From a virus, in the IMG/VR virus record IMGVR_UViG_3300042991_000784, positions 1 through 21,049 of that record: a stretch of DNA of 21,049 nucleotides. One strand, 5' to 3'. The number at the start of each line of letters is the position of its first letter. Position 1 is the stretch's first letter. Under the pieces are notes generated by a model that made no database searches, had not been told where the DNA came from, and worked only from the letters and a program-made list of their open reading frames with translations. The position numbers and the translations under genes were made by a program. Shown here piece by piece: positions 6,772-13,886 of the stretch.

Positions 6772-6898
6772 CAATTTTAGAATCATGAAAATGTCCGGTA
6801 TGACCACAGCTCCAACCTTTCATGTGATGCTTGACTATGACTCTGGCCTTCAGCTCCTCTTTCACACCCGCCCAGAAAGCCTTACTGTACCGAGACAC
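6692..6898 (-). CDS. 68-aa Cys/His-containing small protein, GTG start
   Basis: The frame begins at GTG 6898 inside the end of the previous gene (17-nt overlap). The 68 residues are basic and contain W-S-C-G-H-T-G-H-F-H...C, that is Cys31 and Cys47 with several His between, which could bind a metal ion. No strong Shine-Dalgarno is seen before the GTG, so coupling to the upstream gene or a different start is possible. The 3' half is overlapped in another frame by the predicted lipoprotein. Family unrecognised. Confidence 0.5.
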   Translation of the reverse strand: MSRYSKAFWAGVKEELKARVIVKHHMKGWSCGHTGHFHDSKIDAEKCFAIWWSLNRHRKFIAFGLRRS

Positions 6899-7232
6899 CG
6901 AAGAGGCTCTTGATCTTATCCAGCAGAGTTTTTAATCTTGCGAAAAGCGTTGTGAACTTATCCACAACCACCTCGATATTGTTCAGCGATAGAAAGTCCT
7001 CAATAATCACAGCTGCTGTTTCGAGGTCGATAGATTGGATGTCTTCAGGAGTTGGAGCAGGCCTGAGAACTAGAGTAACTGCATCAGGTAAGACTTGTCC
7101 CAGCACCTCTACAGCTTCATTAGTAGTTGTGATGTTTGTCGGAACACTCTTCATCAGCGTAACTAGGGCAGGAATGTTAAACAAACTTAGCTTCGGTTGC
7201 GTGAACTCTTTGTTGTTGATTGTATAGGTCAT
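6882..7232 (-). CDS. 116-aa protein of unknown function (tail-assembly-chaperone-like outline)
   Basis: AAGGAGATAATC precedes ATG 7232. The protein begins with a short beta-hairpin (TYTINNKEFTQPKLSLFNI), followed by helices with acidic patches (PTPEDIQSIDLETAAVIIEDFLSLNN) and a C-terminal amphipathic helix (FTTLFARLKTLLDKIKSLFG). This outline is found in several small tail-assembly chaperones, but gene position next to the tailspike rather than a tape-measure gene argues against that, and no clear slippery sequence links it to the next frame. It may instead be a spike chaperone. No confident assignment. Confidence 0.6.
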   Translation of the reverse strand: MTYTINNKEFTQPKLSLFNIPALVTLMKSVPTNITTTNEAVEVLGQVLPDAVTLVLRPAPTPEDIQSIDLETAAVIIEDFLSLNNIEVVVDKFTTLFARLKTLLDKIKSLFGVSVQ

Positions 7233-7244
7233 GATTATCTCCTT

Positions 7245-9593
7245 CTAGAATCCGAATGAGCCGCCACGAGAGCCGCCTGAGCTTTTTAGGTATTGGTTGC
7301 TCCCCTTAGATACAAAGCCCTTTACTCTCTTGCTGCCGGACTTAACTTGTATATATTCATCAGCAGTCAGGCCAGACAGGTTAACAGATAGATCATCAGC
7401 AGAGAGATTGATGATAGCTGGTTCCGCTTCTGTACCTCTTACGCTGTAGCCGGTAGGAGTGTAGTCAGTAGTTACGGCTTTAGTTGTTCTGCCATCGTAG
7501 GGGCCAATGTTTGGGGTATCTGCAAAGTGGACAATGTTGCCGTTAAAATCTGTTGCGGGAGTTGACTGATCGTGGACGCCTGTAATAGCAACACCGCTGT
7601 TGTATGCTGTGGCCGTGTAATCAGGGTAATCAGTGTAGGTACGTGTTGAAATACCTGTTGTGGAATTATATGTCCACGGTAACTGTCTCAGTCTTGAATA
7701 TGCAATTTGCGAGCTTGTAACCTCAATAAACCCTGCATCATGCCACGGCTTCAGTGCGTCAAGGATTACCTGCCATTTAGCACTTGGAATCTCCGTGTCA
7801 TCGTGTGACAGTAATAATATAATCTCTCCATTAATAGCAGCACTGAATGCTATTGAGTTCATATTGATGATTGTTTCTGCGTCTGTGCTACCTAAAAACC
7901 CTGTGTGTATGTTAGCTATAGTCATAAACAGGTCAACAGATTGAAGATTCTGAGTGTTTGTCAAAATAGGTCTTGATCCTAAGAACCCCGCATTCAATAC
8001 GGCTTGCCTGGATGTTGCATCCTGAGATCCACCTGGCTCAATAAAACTGTTTGGAGTGTAGACAGCCCCAGTCTGCGGATCAATAACATCACCTAAAGCA
8101 TTAACCCATCCGGAGAGTGTGGCCTTATATCCAGTAATTTCATTGATATAGAATGGTGCAGTAGCTGATGATTTATTAAACAACAGTGCTGTGGATATTG
8201 GAACAAAACCACCGGTGTCGACCAGCGATGCAAAGTGAGTCCAATCTCCACCGTAAGAGAATGCAAATTCCCACCCTGGGTCAGTTTGCTGTATATCCAG
8301 CAAGGCATCATGCAGCGTCATCATGTTGTCAGTAGGGAGATTTACCGTTAATGTTGTTCCGTCCACATATACAGCAAACACATGATTTGTGAGATCGATT
8401 TTATACGTCTTTGTAGTTCCGGCGGTATGAGTCAATGTACCATAAGTAGTTATTGCAGAAGATACAGCAGCATGGCTCCATGTGTGCGAAGCTACTTCAA
8501 CCGTTCCACGTTGAATTATATCTCGCAATAACTGCCTATCCGGACCCTCTATTGTGACATCAAAATCTGTTCCTGGATGACCATAATAAGCCCACGTCAT
8601 TTTCATACCATAAGGTGTTAATTTCTGCTCTAGGGCATCGACATAATTGACTTGCGTTATATTACCATCATCAACAGCGGGGATAACAAAACCTTTACGT
8701 CCTGCATCCTTAATCATTTTACTGGGGCCAAGAATGTTGTGCCCACCATCTGTTACACCTGCGCCAAGATAATGGCCTTTAGGTGATTTCGAACCAGCAA
8801 CAACTGTGCAATAATCAACATCACACGTTCCAGCAGATCGAGTTACAACCCCTGTCCCTGCACCAATTAATAGTGAATTTCTTACCGTTGTCGTACCAGA
8901 CCCAGCCATAGATATAGCAGAAGCAATACCACCATTAATTACACTGTTTGTAAGTACAATGATGCCTGATTGCTGCATATTCAAACCACCATAAGGCCAA
9001 GCGTTATCTCCGTTTGCGTTTTCAAAAACACTGTATTGTATTAAACCAGAGCTTGAGCCTTTGAACTCTGTTCCAGCATAAGTGGTATTGCCTGCTCTAC
9101 ACCGCACGTTTTTCATCTTGAAGTTAGCAGCATTGGTAAAGGAATTGACAAGTTGAACTCCAGTATCCGCTGTCGGAGTTAGGATCAAATTTTCCAGAAC
9201 CCAGTCCGTAGTTGCTGAATCACATCTAAATGCTTTTCTTGCACTTCCATTTACACTAAGAGTCATGTTTTTGATTTGTGTGCCAACCGGGATAGTACCA
9301 CCACTGACATAAAACAATGTAGATGGAGAAGCCCCACCTAAAACCACCCCAGAGGGATCAGTTAAAGCAGTACCAAGTGAGTTGCTGCCTGTGATTAGCA
9401 GGCTACTGTATTTTGCGTCCGAAATATTTAGGATTGATGCAACATCATAAGACCCATTAACAATAAGAATGGTATTACTACCTGTTAGTGCTAGTGCAAG
9501 TATTGTAGATAGGCTATTAGCTGCCTTTGTATAGGTGTCATAAGGTGCTACTGGTGTGTTACTCCCTACTGGTCGTACCCAATACGTTGCCAT
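7245..9593 (-). CDS. tailspike: parallel beta-helix fused to NodB-type (CE4) polysaccharide deacetylase
   Basis: A 782-residue protein. Residues about 40-290 show repeated short strands with Asn/Ser ladders (NMTLSVNG, ENLILTP, MKNVRCRAG, TNSVINGG, VRNSLLIGAG), typical of right-handed beta-helix tailspikes. Residues about 300-635 carry the CE4 motifs in order: AVDDGN (306-311, metal Asp-Asp), SHTWSH (369-374, metal His370 and His374), FIEPGGSQ (517-524, near the third motif), and IILLLSHDD (591-599, the Leu-His motif). About 130 residues are inserted between the second and third motif. The C-terminus (from about 640) is beta-rich and ends in Gly/Ser (SSGGSRGGSFGF). Known biology: CE4 enzymes remove N- or O-acetyl groups from surface polysaccharides. 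Action on host capsule or exopolysaccharide is inferred. Confidence 0.85.
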   Translation of the reverse strand: MATYWVRPVGSNTPVAPYDTYTKAANSLSTILALALTGSNTILIVNGSYDVASILNISDAKYSSLLITGSNSLGTALTDPSGVVLGGASPSTLFYVSGGTIPVGTQIKNMTLSVNGSARKAFRCDSATTDWVLENLILTPTADTGVQLVNSFTNAANFKMKNVRCRAGNTTYAGTEFKGSSSGLIQYSVFENANGDNAWPYGGLNMQQSGIIVLTNSVINGGIASAISMAGSGTTTVRNSLLIGAGTGVVTRSAGTCDVDYCTVVAGSKSPKGHYLGAGVTDGGHNILGPSKMIKDAGRKGFVIPAVDDGNITQVNYVDALEQKLTPYGMKMTWAYYGHPGTDFDVTIEGPDRQLLRDIIQRGTVEVASHTWSHAAVSSAITTYGTLTHTAGTTKTYKIDLTNHVFAVYVDGTTLTVNLPTDNMMTLHDALLDIQQTDPGWEFAFSYGGDWTHFASLVDTGGFVPISTALLFNKSSATAPFYINEITGYKATLSGWVNALGDVIDPQTGAVYTPNSFIEPGGSQDATSRQAVLNAGFLGSRPILTNTQNLQSVDLFMTIANIHTGFLGSTDAETIINMNSIAFSAAINGEIILLLSHDDTEIPSAKWQVILDALKPWHDAGFIEVTSSQIAYSRLRQLPWTYNSTTGISTRTYTDYPDYTATAYNSGVAITGVHDQSTPATDFNGNIVHFADTPNIGPYDGRTTKAVTTDYTPTGYSVRGTEAEPAIINLSADDLSVNLSGLTADEYIQVKSGSKRVKGFVSKGSNQYLKSSGGSRGGSFGF

Positions 9594-9721
9594 TACTTAC
9601 CTCCCTTTCCGCATATACACATATCAAAGCGCATCCGCAATAGTTCACATATCCTCTCTTCATGGCGTTTAATCTTGTCTTTGAGGCAAGCCAGTTCTGC
9701 ATCTATCTCGATAAGAGTCAT
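9593..9721 (-). CDS. 42-aa coiled-coil mini-protein with Cys-Ile-Cys end
   Basis: Too short for most gene finders. The ATG at 9721 is preceded by AAGGAA and follows the previous stop by 2 nt. The stop overlaps the tailspike start as TAATG (9591-9595), and the ribosome-binding site of the tailspike (GGGAGG) lies in its last codons. The 42 residues form one charged helix (ELACLKDKIKRHEERICELLRM) followed by CICGKGGK. Four cysteines in all. The coupling on both sides is good evidence for translation. Function unknown; it may help the tailspike to be translated or fold. Confidence 0.6.
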   Translation of the reverse strand: MTLIEIDAELACLKDKIKRHEERICELLRMRFDMCICGKGGK

Positions 9722-9723
9722 AG

Positions 9724-10041
9724 CTACATTCCTTGCACAGCGTTAGTTGAGCAAGGAGTTCCGAATTGAATTACTCCTGATTCGACCCCAGCTTGACCTA
9801 CCCATATAATCTCCCACACATCAGCATCAAGCGGTGCAAGTTTGCTAGAATCTGAATTGTAATAATAAGAGCTGCCTGTAACAGGGCGGACTTTAATAGC
9901 ACTCCAGCCAGTGGTATTGATGCCATAAGTAACGCCATTCCCAAAAGTTACATTACCAGTCATGCTGGCGCTAGATTGACTTTTGTCTGGATCGGGAACA
10001 AAGGCTTGGATAGATGTAGAGAGTGTTGATACAAGGTTCAT
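9724..10041 (-). CDS. 105-aa small virion-like protein, unknown
   Basis: The start overlaps the previous stop as ATGA (10038-10041) and is preceded by AAGGAGATTCTACC. The sequence is beta-rich with many Ser, Thr, Gly and Asn and no charged clusters (TGNVTFGNGVTYGINTTGW; SSYYYNSDSSK), as seen in small capsid-decoration or fibre-linked proteins. No domain is recognised. It sits between the terminase module and the tailspike. Confidence 0.6.
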   Translation of the reverse strand: MNLVSTLSTSIQAFVPDPDKSQSSASMTGNVTFGNGVTYGINTTGWSAIKVRPVTGSSYYYNSDSSKLAPLDADVWEIIWVGQAGVESGVIQFGTPCSTNAVQGM

Positions 10042-10286
10042 GGTAGAATCTCCTTTGCTTTTCTATATTCTGGGGGAAGTTGCAATCTCTCTTTTTCATT
10101 CAAATAACTCTTCTCGCAGTGATTCTTTTGCCAGAAGAAAAGAGTGTCAATGACTGGCCTTAGTGTGTGCTTACTCCTGAAATAGTACGCTGATAGAGTT
10201 TCATCTGCCCAACCTGAGCCTATGAAGGCATTAAAGAGTTGATCGAAAGCTACTGGGATTTGCCAAAGTCTTGTTGTTAGTTTCAT
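10038..10286 (-). CDS. 82-aa conserved-type small phage protein (WADETLS...FFW..NHC pattern)
   Basis: ATG 10286 is chosen because AGGAA lies at good spacing; the longer frame would run backwards into the terminase gene and across the palindrome. Visible features are FDQLFNAFIGSGWADETLSAYYFR, RPVIDTLFFWQKNHCEKSY and a basic end (LPPEYRKAKEILP). The pattern W-A-D-E-T-[LI]-S plus F-F-W-x3-H-C recurs in small genes near the structural modules of many phages, where its function is not established. The dispersed palindrome at 10303-10333 lies just upstream. Confidence 0.68.
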   Translation of the reverse strand: MKLTTRLWQIPVAFDQLFNAFIGSGWADETLSAYYFRSKHTLRPVIDTLFFWQKNHCEKSYLNEKERLQLPPEYRKAKEILP

Positions 10287-10302
10287 AGATTTTCCTATTA
10301 AC

Positions 10303-10333
10303 AACTTTGGTGTTGAAATTTTCAACACTAATC
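10303..10333 (-). promoter_or_regulatory. dispersed palindrome, site 2 (between terminase and next gene)
   Basis: The most symmetric copy: GTGTTGAAATTTTCAACAC at 10310-10328, two 9-base arms that are perfect complements about a single central base. It begins 5 nt after the terminase stop and ends about 24 nt before ATG 10286, the same arrangement as at the endolysin gene (site 1). Read on the minus strand it is followed by CCAAAG, also as in site 1. As RNA it could form a hairpin with a 6-bp stem and 7-nt loop. Confidence 0.78.
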
Positions 10334-11931
10334 TAGTGGTGCATATAAACAGTTGCGGAGCCTTCCATCTGGTCTTCAAGCCTAAACTTTTCATACTCAT
10401 CCAACTCAGACTCATCCGGCCTAGATGCAGATGGAGAAAAGTTCCTCTCTCCAATATCAAACATTTCGATGCAGTTAGCAAAGCAGTCCATTACATCCCA
10501 GTATTTTGAATATGGAAAACTCAGGAGTTGTGCCTCCAGAGATCCCCTAATGTGCAGATCTTCATTATGAAACACAGCTCCCATTCTGTACAAAGGAGCT
10601 AGGGCTGCAACCCGGAGATCTTTTGCTTTAATAGCTTTGATCTCTACAAGATTTATATAAGATCTCTCTTTCGCAATAAACTGCTGGAATGGGTATGTCA
10701 CAAAGTTGTTTAAACCTGTAACCTCGATACCAATATTAGGAGTGTTGAATCTCCTAGCCATCTTTAGAGCTCTCCCAAAAATCTCATCTGGCAACAATCT
10801 GTCGTTGATGCAATCTCTGAAATAAATCTTCCCCAATGTTGCATTGAAACCTACAGCTATGATTGCAGTAAAAGCACTCTGTGTGTTAGCGGTTTTTGCC
10901 GGATCAATTAAGATTATATTCTCTATCTGCTTTGCATTAAGCTCAGAAATAAAATCAGAGGAGCTTTCTTTATAGTAGCGAAACATAGACTGCTGGAATG
11001 TTGCGCTCTCTCCAGCGATAACCATATTTCTGAATTCCATGAAAAATATATCTAGGAGCCCCCTCTGCCTGTATGCCTCCGCTCTAGCTCTGATAGACTC
11101 TGTACTGATGAATTCCGGCCAGATGCTCTCGTAGCTATCGTTGCAAGCCTCTAACCTTACTGTGTGAAATCTCTCTTTGTTCTCCATCAGAGAATTGAGT
11201 TCTTCCTTATCAGGATTGTCAAAGTCCATATCTGTTTTTTCATCGATCAGATTGGAGAGCAGACTATCTTGGTGCACAACAGTCCCTATGAGAATCAACC
11301 TACTTGTAGAGCTATCAGAGTTGTCCATAGCTCCCAAGAGATCCCCGAAGAACCACTTTTTGAGCTTCTTCCTATTTTCTTCACTCTGAGCTTCGTCTTT
11401 ACTCTCAAGATCATCAACCAGAAAAAGAGTTGGCCTATGCTTCCCCCATTTTAGACCCCTAATCTGGTTACCCGCACCCTTAGCTTGGATGAAGCAGAAA
11501 GGTTTACCTGAGCTATCAGAGAGTTCAATCTCCCCTTTCTCTTCTGCCCACTTATCAGATCTTAGATCCCCAAAAATCTCTTTAATAAGCTCATTTTCTG
11601 TGAGTTCTCTCGCAAGAGTTTTGACCTTCTGTGCAGCTTCTGCCGCCGTAGCACTTATGTAGACAATATAAGGTGCATGCTTAAACAAAGCTTTTCTGGC
11701 GGTAAAACAGAGGCCAATCAGAGTAGTCTTGCCGAAGCCCCTCGGAGCTGCTATTGCCACTAACCTTTTTGCATCATCATCCAGGAGACTTAGAATCTCC
11801 CTGTGGAGCGGGCAGAAAGGTCTGGTTATATGTTCTTGGAAAAGCGTAACCGCTGTTTCTGCTGTGTCATCTATGCAGAGTGCCAGCAGGTTTTGCAGAT
11901 CCTCACTATATGGGATGCTCTCATTTTCCAT
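10333..11931 (-). CDS. terminase large subunit
   Basis: The 532-residue protein (from ATG 11931; a TTG ten codons upstream would lie inside the small-subunit gene) shows both terminase activities. ATPase: Walker A APRGFGKT (62-69), Walker B LFLVDDLE (169-176), coupling motif LILIGT (212-217). Nuclease: IILIDPAKT with Asp343, GIEVTG with Glu403, and the DVMDCFANC segment with Asp479/Asp482. This is the RNase-H-fold nuclease order found in packaging terminases. It cuts and translocates DNA into the procapsid. It follows the small subunit by 2 nt with a weak ribosome-binding site, so the two are probably coupled. The C-terminus is acidic. Confidence 0.95.
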   Translation of the reverse strand: MENESIPYSEDLQNLLALCIDDTAETAVTLFQEHITRPFCPLHREILSLLDDDAKRLVAIAAPRGFGKTTLIGLCFTARKALFKHAPYIVYISATAAEAAQKVKTLARELTENELIKEIFGDLRSDKWAEEKGEIELSDSSGKPFCFIQAKGAGNQIRGLKWGKHRPTLFLVDDLESKDEAQSEENRKKLKKWFFGDLLGAMDNSDSSTSRLILIGTVVHQDSLLSNLIDEKTDMDFDNPDKEELNSLMENKERFHTVRLEACNDSYESIWPEFISTESIRARAEAYRQRGLLDIFFMEFRNMVIAGESATFQQSMFRYYKESSSDFISELNAKQIENIILIDPAKTANTQSAFTAIIAVGFNATLGKIYFRDCINDRLLPDEIFGRALKMARRFNTPNIGIEVTGLNNFVTYPFQQFIAKERSYINLVEIKAIKAKDLRVAALAPLYRMGAVFHNEDLHIRGSLEAQLLSFPYSKYWDVMDCFANCIEMFDIGERNFSPSASRPDESELDEYEKFRLEDQMEGSATVYMHH

Positions 11932-11933
11932 CT

Positions 11934-12458
11934 CTACATAATCTCTGCGACAGAAGCACAAGGTGTTATGTCAATAATCTTTTGCTCTGTCAAATTAGAG
12001 AGCAGGGCAGCTCTTCTTGCTTTCAGCTCCTCCAGTTTATTCCCGTCCAAGACAGTTATTGAAGTCTGCTGTTGGACTTTTGTAACTTTTCCGTGCCCCT
12101 CTCTATCTAAAAAATCCTGAGCTATTTTCACCTTAAGAGAGGTTGTTACACCTTCCTTGTATTCCCCCTCACCTTTTATGATCTTCAACAACTCTGCCGC
12201 ACCAAACAAAGCTCCTTCTTTGATCTGGCTTCTTATATCCAAAGCTTTTTCATTTTTATTAGCGGAGAGCTCAGCAAGATGGCTTTTGAACACTGGACTA
12301 TTCATCATAGTTGAAAGCCAGGCTGGGGTGTACTTTAATCGCTTGGCAATATCAATAGGCCGCATGCCTGAGATGAGGAGACGGGCAACCTCTTTGTGGC
12401 GCTCCCAAAGGTAGGTAACCGGCTTCGCACTGTTTAACTTCCCAGATGGGACTCTCAT
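11934..12458 (-). CDS. terminase small subunit
   Basis: A 174-residue protein starting at ATG 12458 after GCAGGAGATCTTT; an upstream TTG is possible but has no such site. Residues about 20-60 form a helix-turn-helix (HKEVARLLISGMRPIDIAKRLKYTPAWLSTMM). The middle is helical (LDIRSQIKEGALFGAAELLKII), and the C-terminal part is charged and coiled-coil-like (LEELKARRAALL), giving the HTH plus oligomerisation layout of small terminase subunits. Location directly before the large subunit confirms the call. It binds the pac/cos site and loads the large subunit. It is the first gene of the leftward unit, behind a consensus promoter with about a 70-nt leader. Confidence 0.88.
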   Translation of the reverse strand: MRVPSGKLNSAKPVTYLWERHKEVARLLISGMRPIDIAKRLKYTPAWLSTMMNSPVFKSHLAELSANKNEKALDIRSQIKEGALFGAAELLKIIKGEGEYKEGVTTSLKVKIAQDFLDREGHGKVTKVQQQTSITVLDGNKLEELKARRAALLSNLTEQKIIDITPCASVAEIM

Positions 12459-12535
12459 AAAGATCTCCTGCAAAAAAAAAACTTTTTTCTGTTGTAAAGA
12501 TAGAGAGAGAGAATATCTATCCAAGATTATAGCCC

Positions 12536-12564
12536 ATTATAGATTGTGTATAAAAAGATGTCAA
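12536..12564 (-). promoter_or_regulatory. consensus sigma-70 promoter for the leftward late block
   Basis: On the minus strand: TTGACA (12564-12559), 17-base spacer, TATAAT (12541-12536), a perfect match to both hexamers and the optimal spacing. The start of transcription should fall near 12529, about 70 nt before the small-subunit start codon. The -35 is followed by TCT, shared with the promoters at 14341 and 16719. Such a strong host-type promoter suggests that late genes use the host sigma factor, perhaps held back by a repressor. Confidence 0.85.
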
Positions 12565-12623
12565 TATAATAAAGTTGTGCTTTTACAATCTAGTTAGATA
12601 GAAACAATCTTTATAGAGAAAAA

Positions 12624-12662
12624 AGAGAGAGATGAAAATTTTTCCGGAAATTTTTTCTCTCT
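12624..12662. other. dyad-symmetric element in the divergent region
   Basis: Around the central CCGG (12644-12647) the bases form GAAAATTTTTCC / GGAAATTTTTTC, complementary except for two T-T pairs, with AGAGAG and CTCTCT continuing the symmetry outside. It lies between the leftward promoter and the next operator-like palindrome. A terminator for readthrough from either side or a protein-binding site are both possible; the sequence alone does not decide. Confidence 0.4.
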
Positions 12663-12700
12663 ATCTATCTGGGCTTATAAAAATCTAAGAAATCCAACAC

Positions 12701-12733
12701 AGATTGACGTTGAAATTTTCATCATTATCTTAG
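12701..12733 (+). promoter_or_regulatory. dispersed palindrome, site 3, overlapping a possible promoter
   Basis: Core TTGAAATTTTCAT at 12710-12722. A possible promoter surrounds it: TTGACG (12704-12709), 16 bases, TATCTT (12726-12731), which would place the palindrome in the spacer where a bound protein would block RNA polymerase. The -10 match is only partial, so the promoter is tentative; the palindrome itself is a clear member of the six-site family. Confidence 0.6.
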
Positions 12734-12791
12734 AGTTATATAAAGAGAGAGAGGCCGAAGATCTTAGAGTCTATAAAGGTTGGAGATAAAA

Positions 12792-13064
12792 ATGTTGTGT
12801 TATTATAAATCTCCATGCGTATTTTCCCAAAGTGTCTCGGGGCGCAATCTATATCGCAATCCCCCTTCCATCCCCCCCCAATGTTTTTCGTGTTGGCACC
12901 TAACATGCAATAGAATGTTTGCAGCGTTTGATGCGGTGTGCATCAGAACCGTGATACGATCTTCAACCTTTGGTCATTGGCAACCTAATACGCACCGCAT
13001 CCGGGTGATTAGACCTCTGTCACCGGTGAGATTCCTGAAAACATGGGATGCGGACTGTGCCTGA
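12792..13064 (+). CDS. doubtful 90-aa Cys-rich frame in the divergent region
   Basis: ATG 12792 has a fair ribosome-binding site (TTGGAGATAAAA) and stands downstream of palindrome site 3. The 90 residues are rich in Cys, Arg and His (CFSCWHLTCNRMF) without any family resemblance. The DNA has a C8 run, repeated GATGCGG words and an 11-bp inverted repeat (12930-12940 with 12991-13001), more like structured non-coding DNA than a gene. It may be spurious. Confidence 0.22.
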   Translation: MLCYYKSPCVFSQSVSGRNLYRNPPSIPPQCFSCWHLTCNRMFAAFDAVCIRTVIRSSTFGHWQPNTHRIRVIRPLSPVRFLKTWDADCA

Positions 13065-13302
13065 TTGTGTGTGTTTACGTTATGATTTCGATGGTTTTGG
13101 GATGTTTTATATTGCAATGGCACCATTGGTATATGGTGGATATAAAAATGCCCTGTACGCTGTTCTGGATGCATTAAATGGGCCATATTGCAATGCCATA
13201 TTGCAATGCCACCATTCCACCATTCCACCAATCCACCAAACACACAACATTGCACAATATCAGGTGGTTTATAAAGTCCTCCTGTAAAAAGGGGAACAAA
13301 CT
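12795..13302. other. gene-poor segment with inverted and direct repeats, higher G+C than surroundings
   Basis: About 500 bp with no confident gene. It holds an inverted repeat GATGCGGTG (12930-12938) / CACCGCATC (12993-13001), a perfect palindrome TCACCGGTGA (13020-13029), CACCAT/ATGGTG arms (13121-13138), three copies of the self-complementary word ATTGCAAT (13111, 13187, 13200) and tandem repeats at 13183-13240. Base composition differs from the AT-rich, GAGA/TCTC-rich DNA to either side. Confidence 0.55.
13183..13240 (+). repeat. tandem repeats: 2 x 13 bp followed by 4 x 8 bp
   Basis: CCATATTGCAATG occurs twice head to tail (13183-13195 and 13196-13208). It is followed without a gap by CCACCATT, CCACCATT, CCACCAAT and CCACCAAA (13209-13240). 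The 13-bp unit contains the self-complementary octamer ATTGCAAT, also present alone at 13111-13118. Short direct repeats of this kind are typical of protein-binding arrays in control or origin regions. Confidence 0.75.
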
Positions 13303-13656
13303 ATGAAGAACTTCACAATCTCTATCAAGACCCGCATAGATTCTGAATCAGCACCAGTTGAGATGCGTCTAACAGTTGATAACACTCTCTTATCTATGGA
13401 TGACATGGAAGAGTATGCAAGGAGAGCGATAACTGTGCAGCTTCAAAATGAATGGCGAAGCTGGATGAAGTCCGACAAATCTAAGGTTGACCCACTCCTG
13501 AATGACACCTACAAAACCAGAAAGCCGGGAGTCAGATCTGGAACTGAAGCCTCTGCTGAAGCTAAGCTACACAAAATTGCAAAGATTCTGAAAGATATTA
13601 AGCTATCTAAGAAGATGACAACAGAGGAGTTTGCAGACTATCTAGATTCTCTTTGA
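13303..13656 (+). CDS. 117-aa protein of unknown function
   Basis: AAAAAGGGGAAC precedes ATG 13303. The N-terminal half is strand plus helix (NFTISIKTRIDSESAPVEMRLTVDNTLLSMDDMEEYARRAI). The C-terminal half is basic and helical (EAKLHKIAKILKDIKLSKKMTTEEFADYLDSL), where the last 20 residues could be a small DNA-binding or dimerising helix pair. No family is recognised. It is the only confident gene within the control region, isolated on both sides, which makes a regulatory or origin-binding role an attractive but unproven idea. Confidence 0.75.
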   Translation: MKNFTISIKTRIDSESAPVEMRLTVDNTLLSMDDMEEYARRAITVQLQNEWRSWMKSDKSKVDPLLNDTYKTRKPGVRSGTEASAEAKLHKIAKILKDIKLSKKMTTEEFADYLDSL

Positions 13657-13782
13657 TCTCTATCCATCAAAAATCTATCTAACTCTATCAAAAATCTAAC
13701 TAAAACAAACAGGAGGGCTTTGTAGACCATCTGACTGTTGGTAAAACTCTTGGTAGAGCTATCTAGATTTATAATAGCGCAT

Positions 13783-13857
13783 ATTGTAATATTGTAACAT
13801 TGTAACAGACCGTTGGAGGGTACCCATCCGCGCCAAAATACCAGTTTCAACGTCATC
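13783..13857 (+). repeat. large inverted repeat, left arm
   Basis: Starts with three head-to-tail octamers ATTGTAAT, ATTGTAAC, ATTGTAAC (13783-13806). The first 27 bases match the complement of 14191-14217 at 26 positions. Homology resumes further in: CCATCCGCGCCA (13824-13835) pairs with the complement of 14166-14178, and the half-operator TTTCAACGTCA pairs with that at 14142-14156. The arms are about 75 bp and the space between them about 285 bp. Confidence 0.82.
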
Positions 13858-13886
13858 TCAAAAAGCTCTCTAAGTTCTATATTCCT

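Noticed and set aside
6880-6960. Lambda G/GT-type programmed frameshift between the 116-aa and 68-aa frames
   Set aside because: The second frame is offset by +1, it has a stop shortly upstream, and no clear slippery heptamer is present.
8496-8520. CTTCAAC...GTTGAAT inverted words in the tailspike gene as a seventh palindrome
   Set aside because: The arms point the other way with an 8-base gap, the AAATTTT core is missing, and the place is mid-gene.
10287-10481. Upstream extension of the 82-aa gene
   Set aside because: It overlaps the terminase large-subunit gene in another frame and crosses palindrome site 2; its product there is typical of a shadow frame.
12465-12490. A-run of about ten bases in the terminase small-subunit leader as a frameshift or slippage site
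   Set aside because: It lies upstream of the chosen ATG 12458, so it affects only the leader and the unlikely TTG-started extension.
12974-13255. Minus-strand 93-aa frame
   Set aside because: It covers tandem repeats and palindromes, gives an oddly His/Trp/Gln-rich product, lacks a ribosome-binding site and lies opposite to the direction of the adjacent early gene.
13048-13287. Plus-strand 79-aa frame
   Set aside because: It begins and ends in repeat DNA, has no proper ribosome-binding site and its second half is a translation of the CCACCATT repeats.
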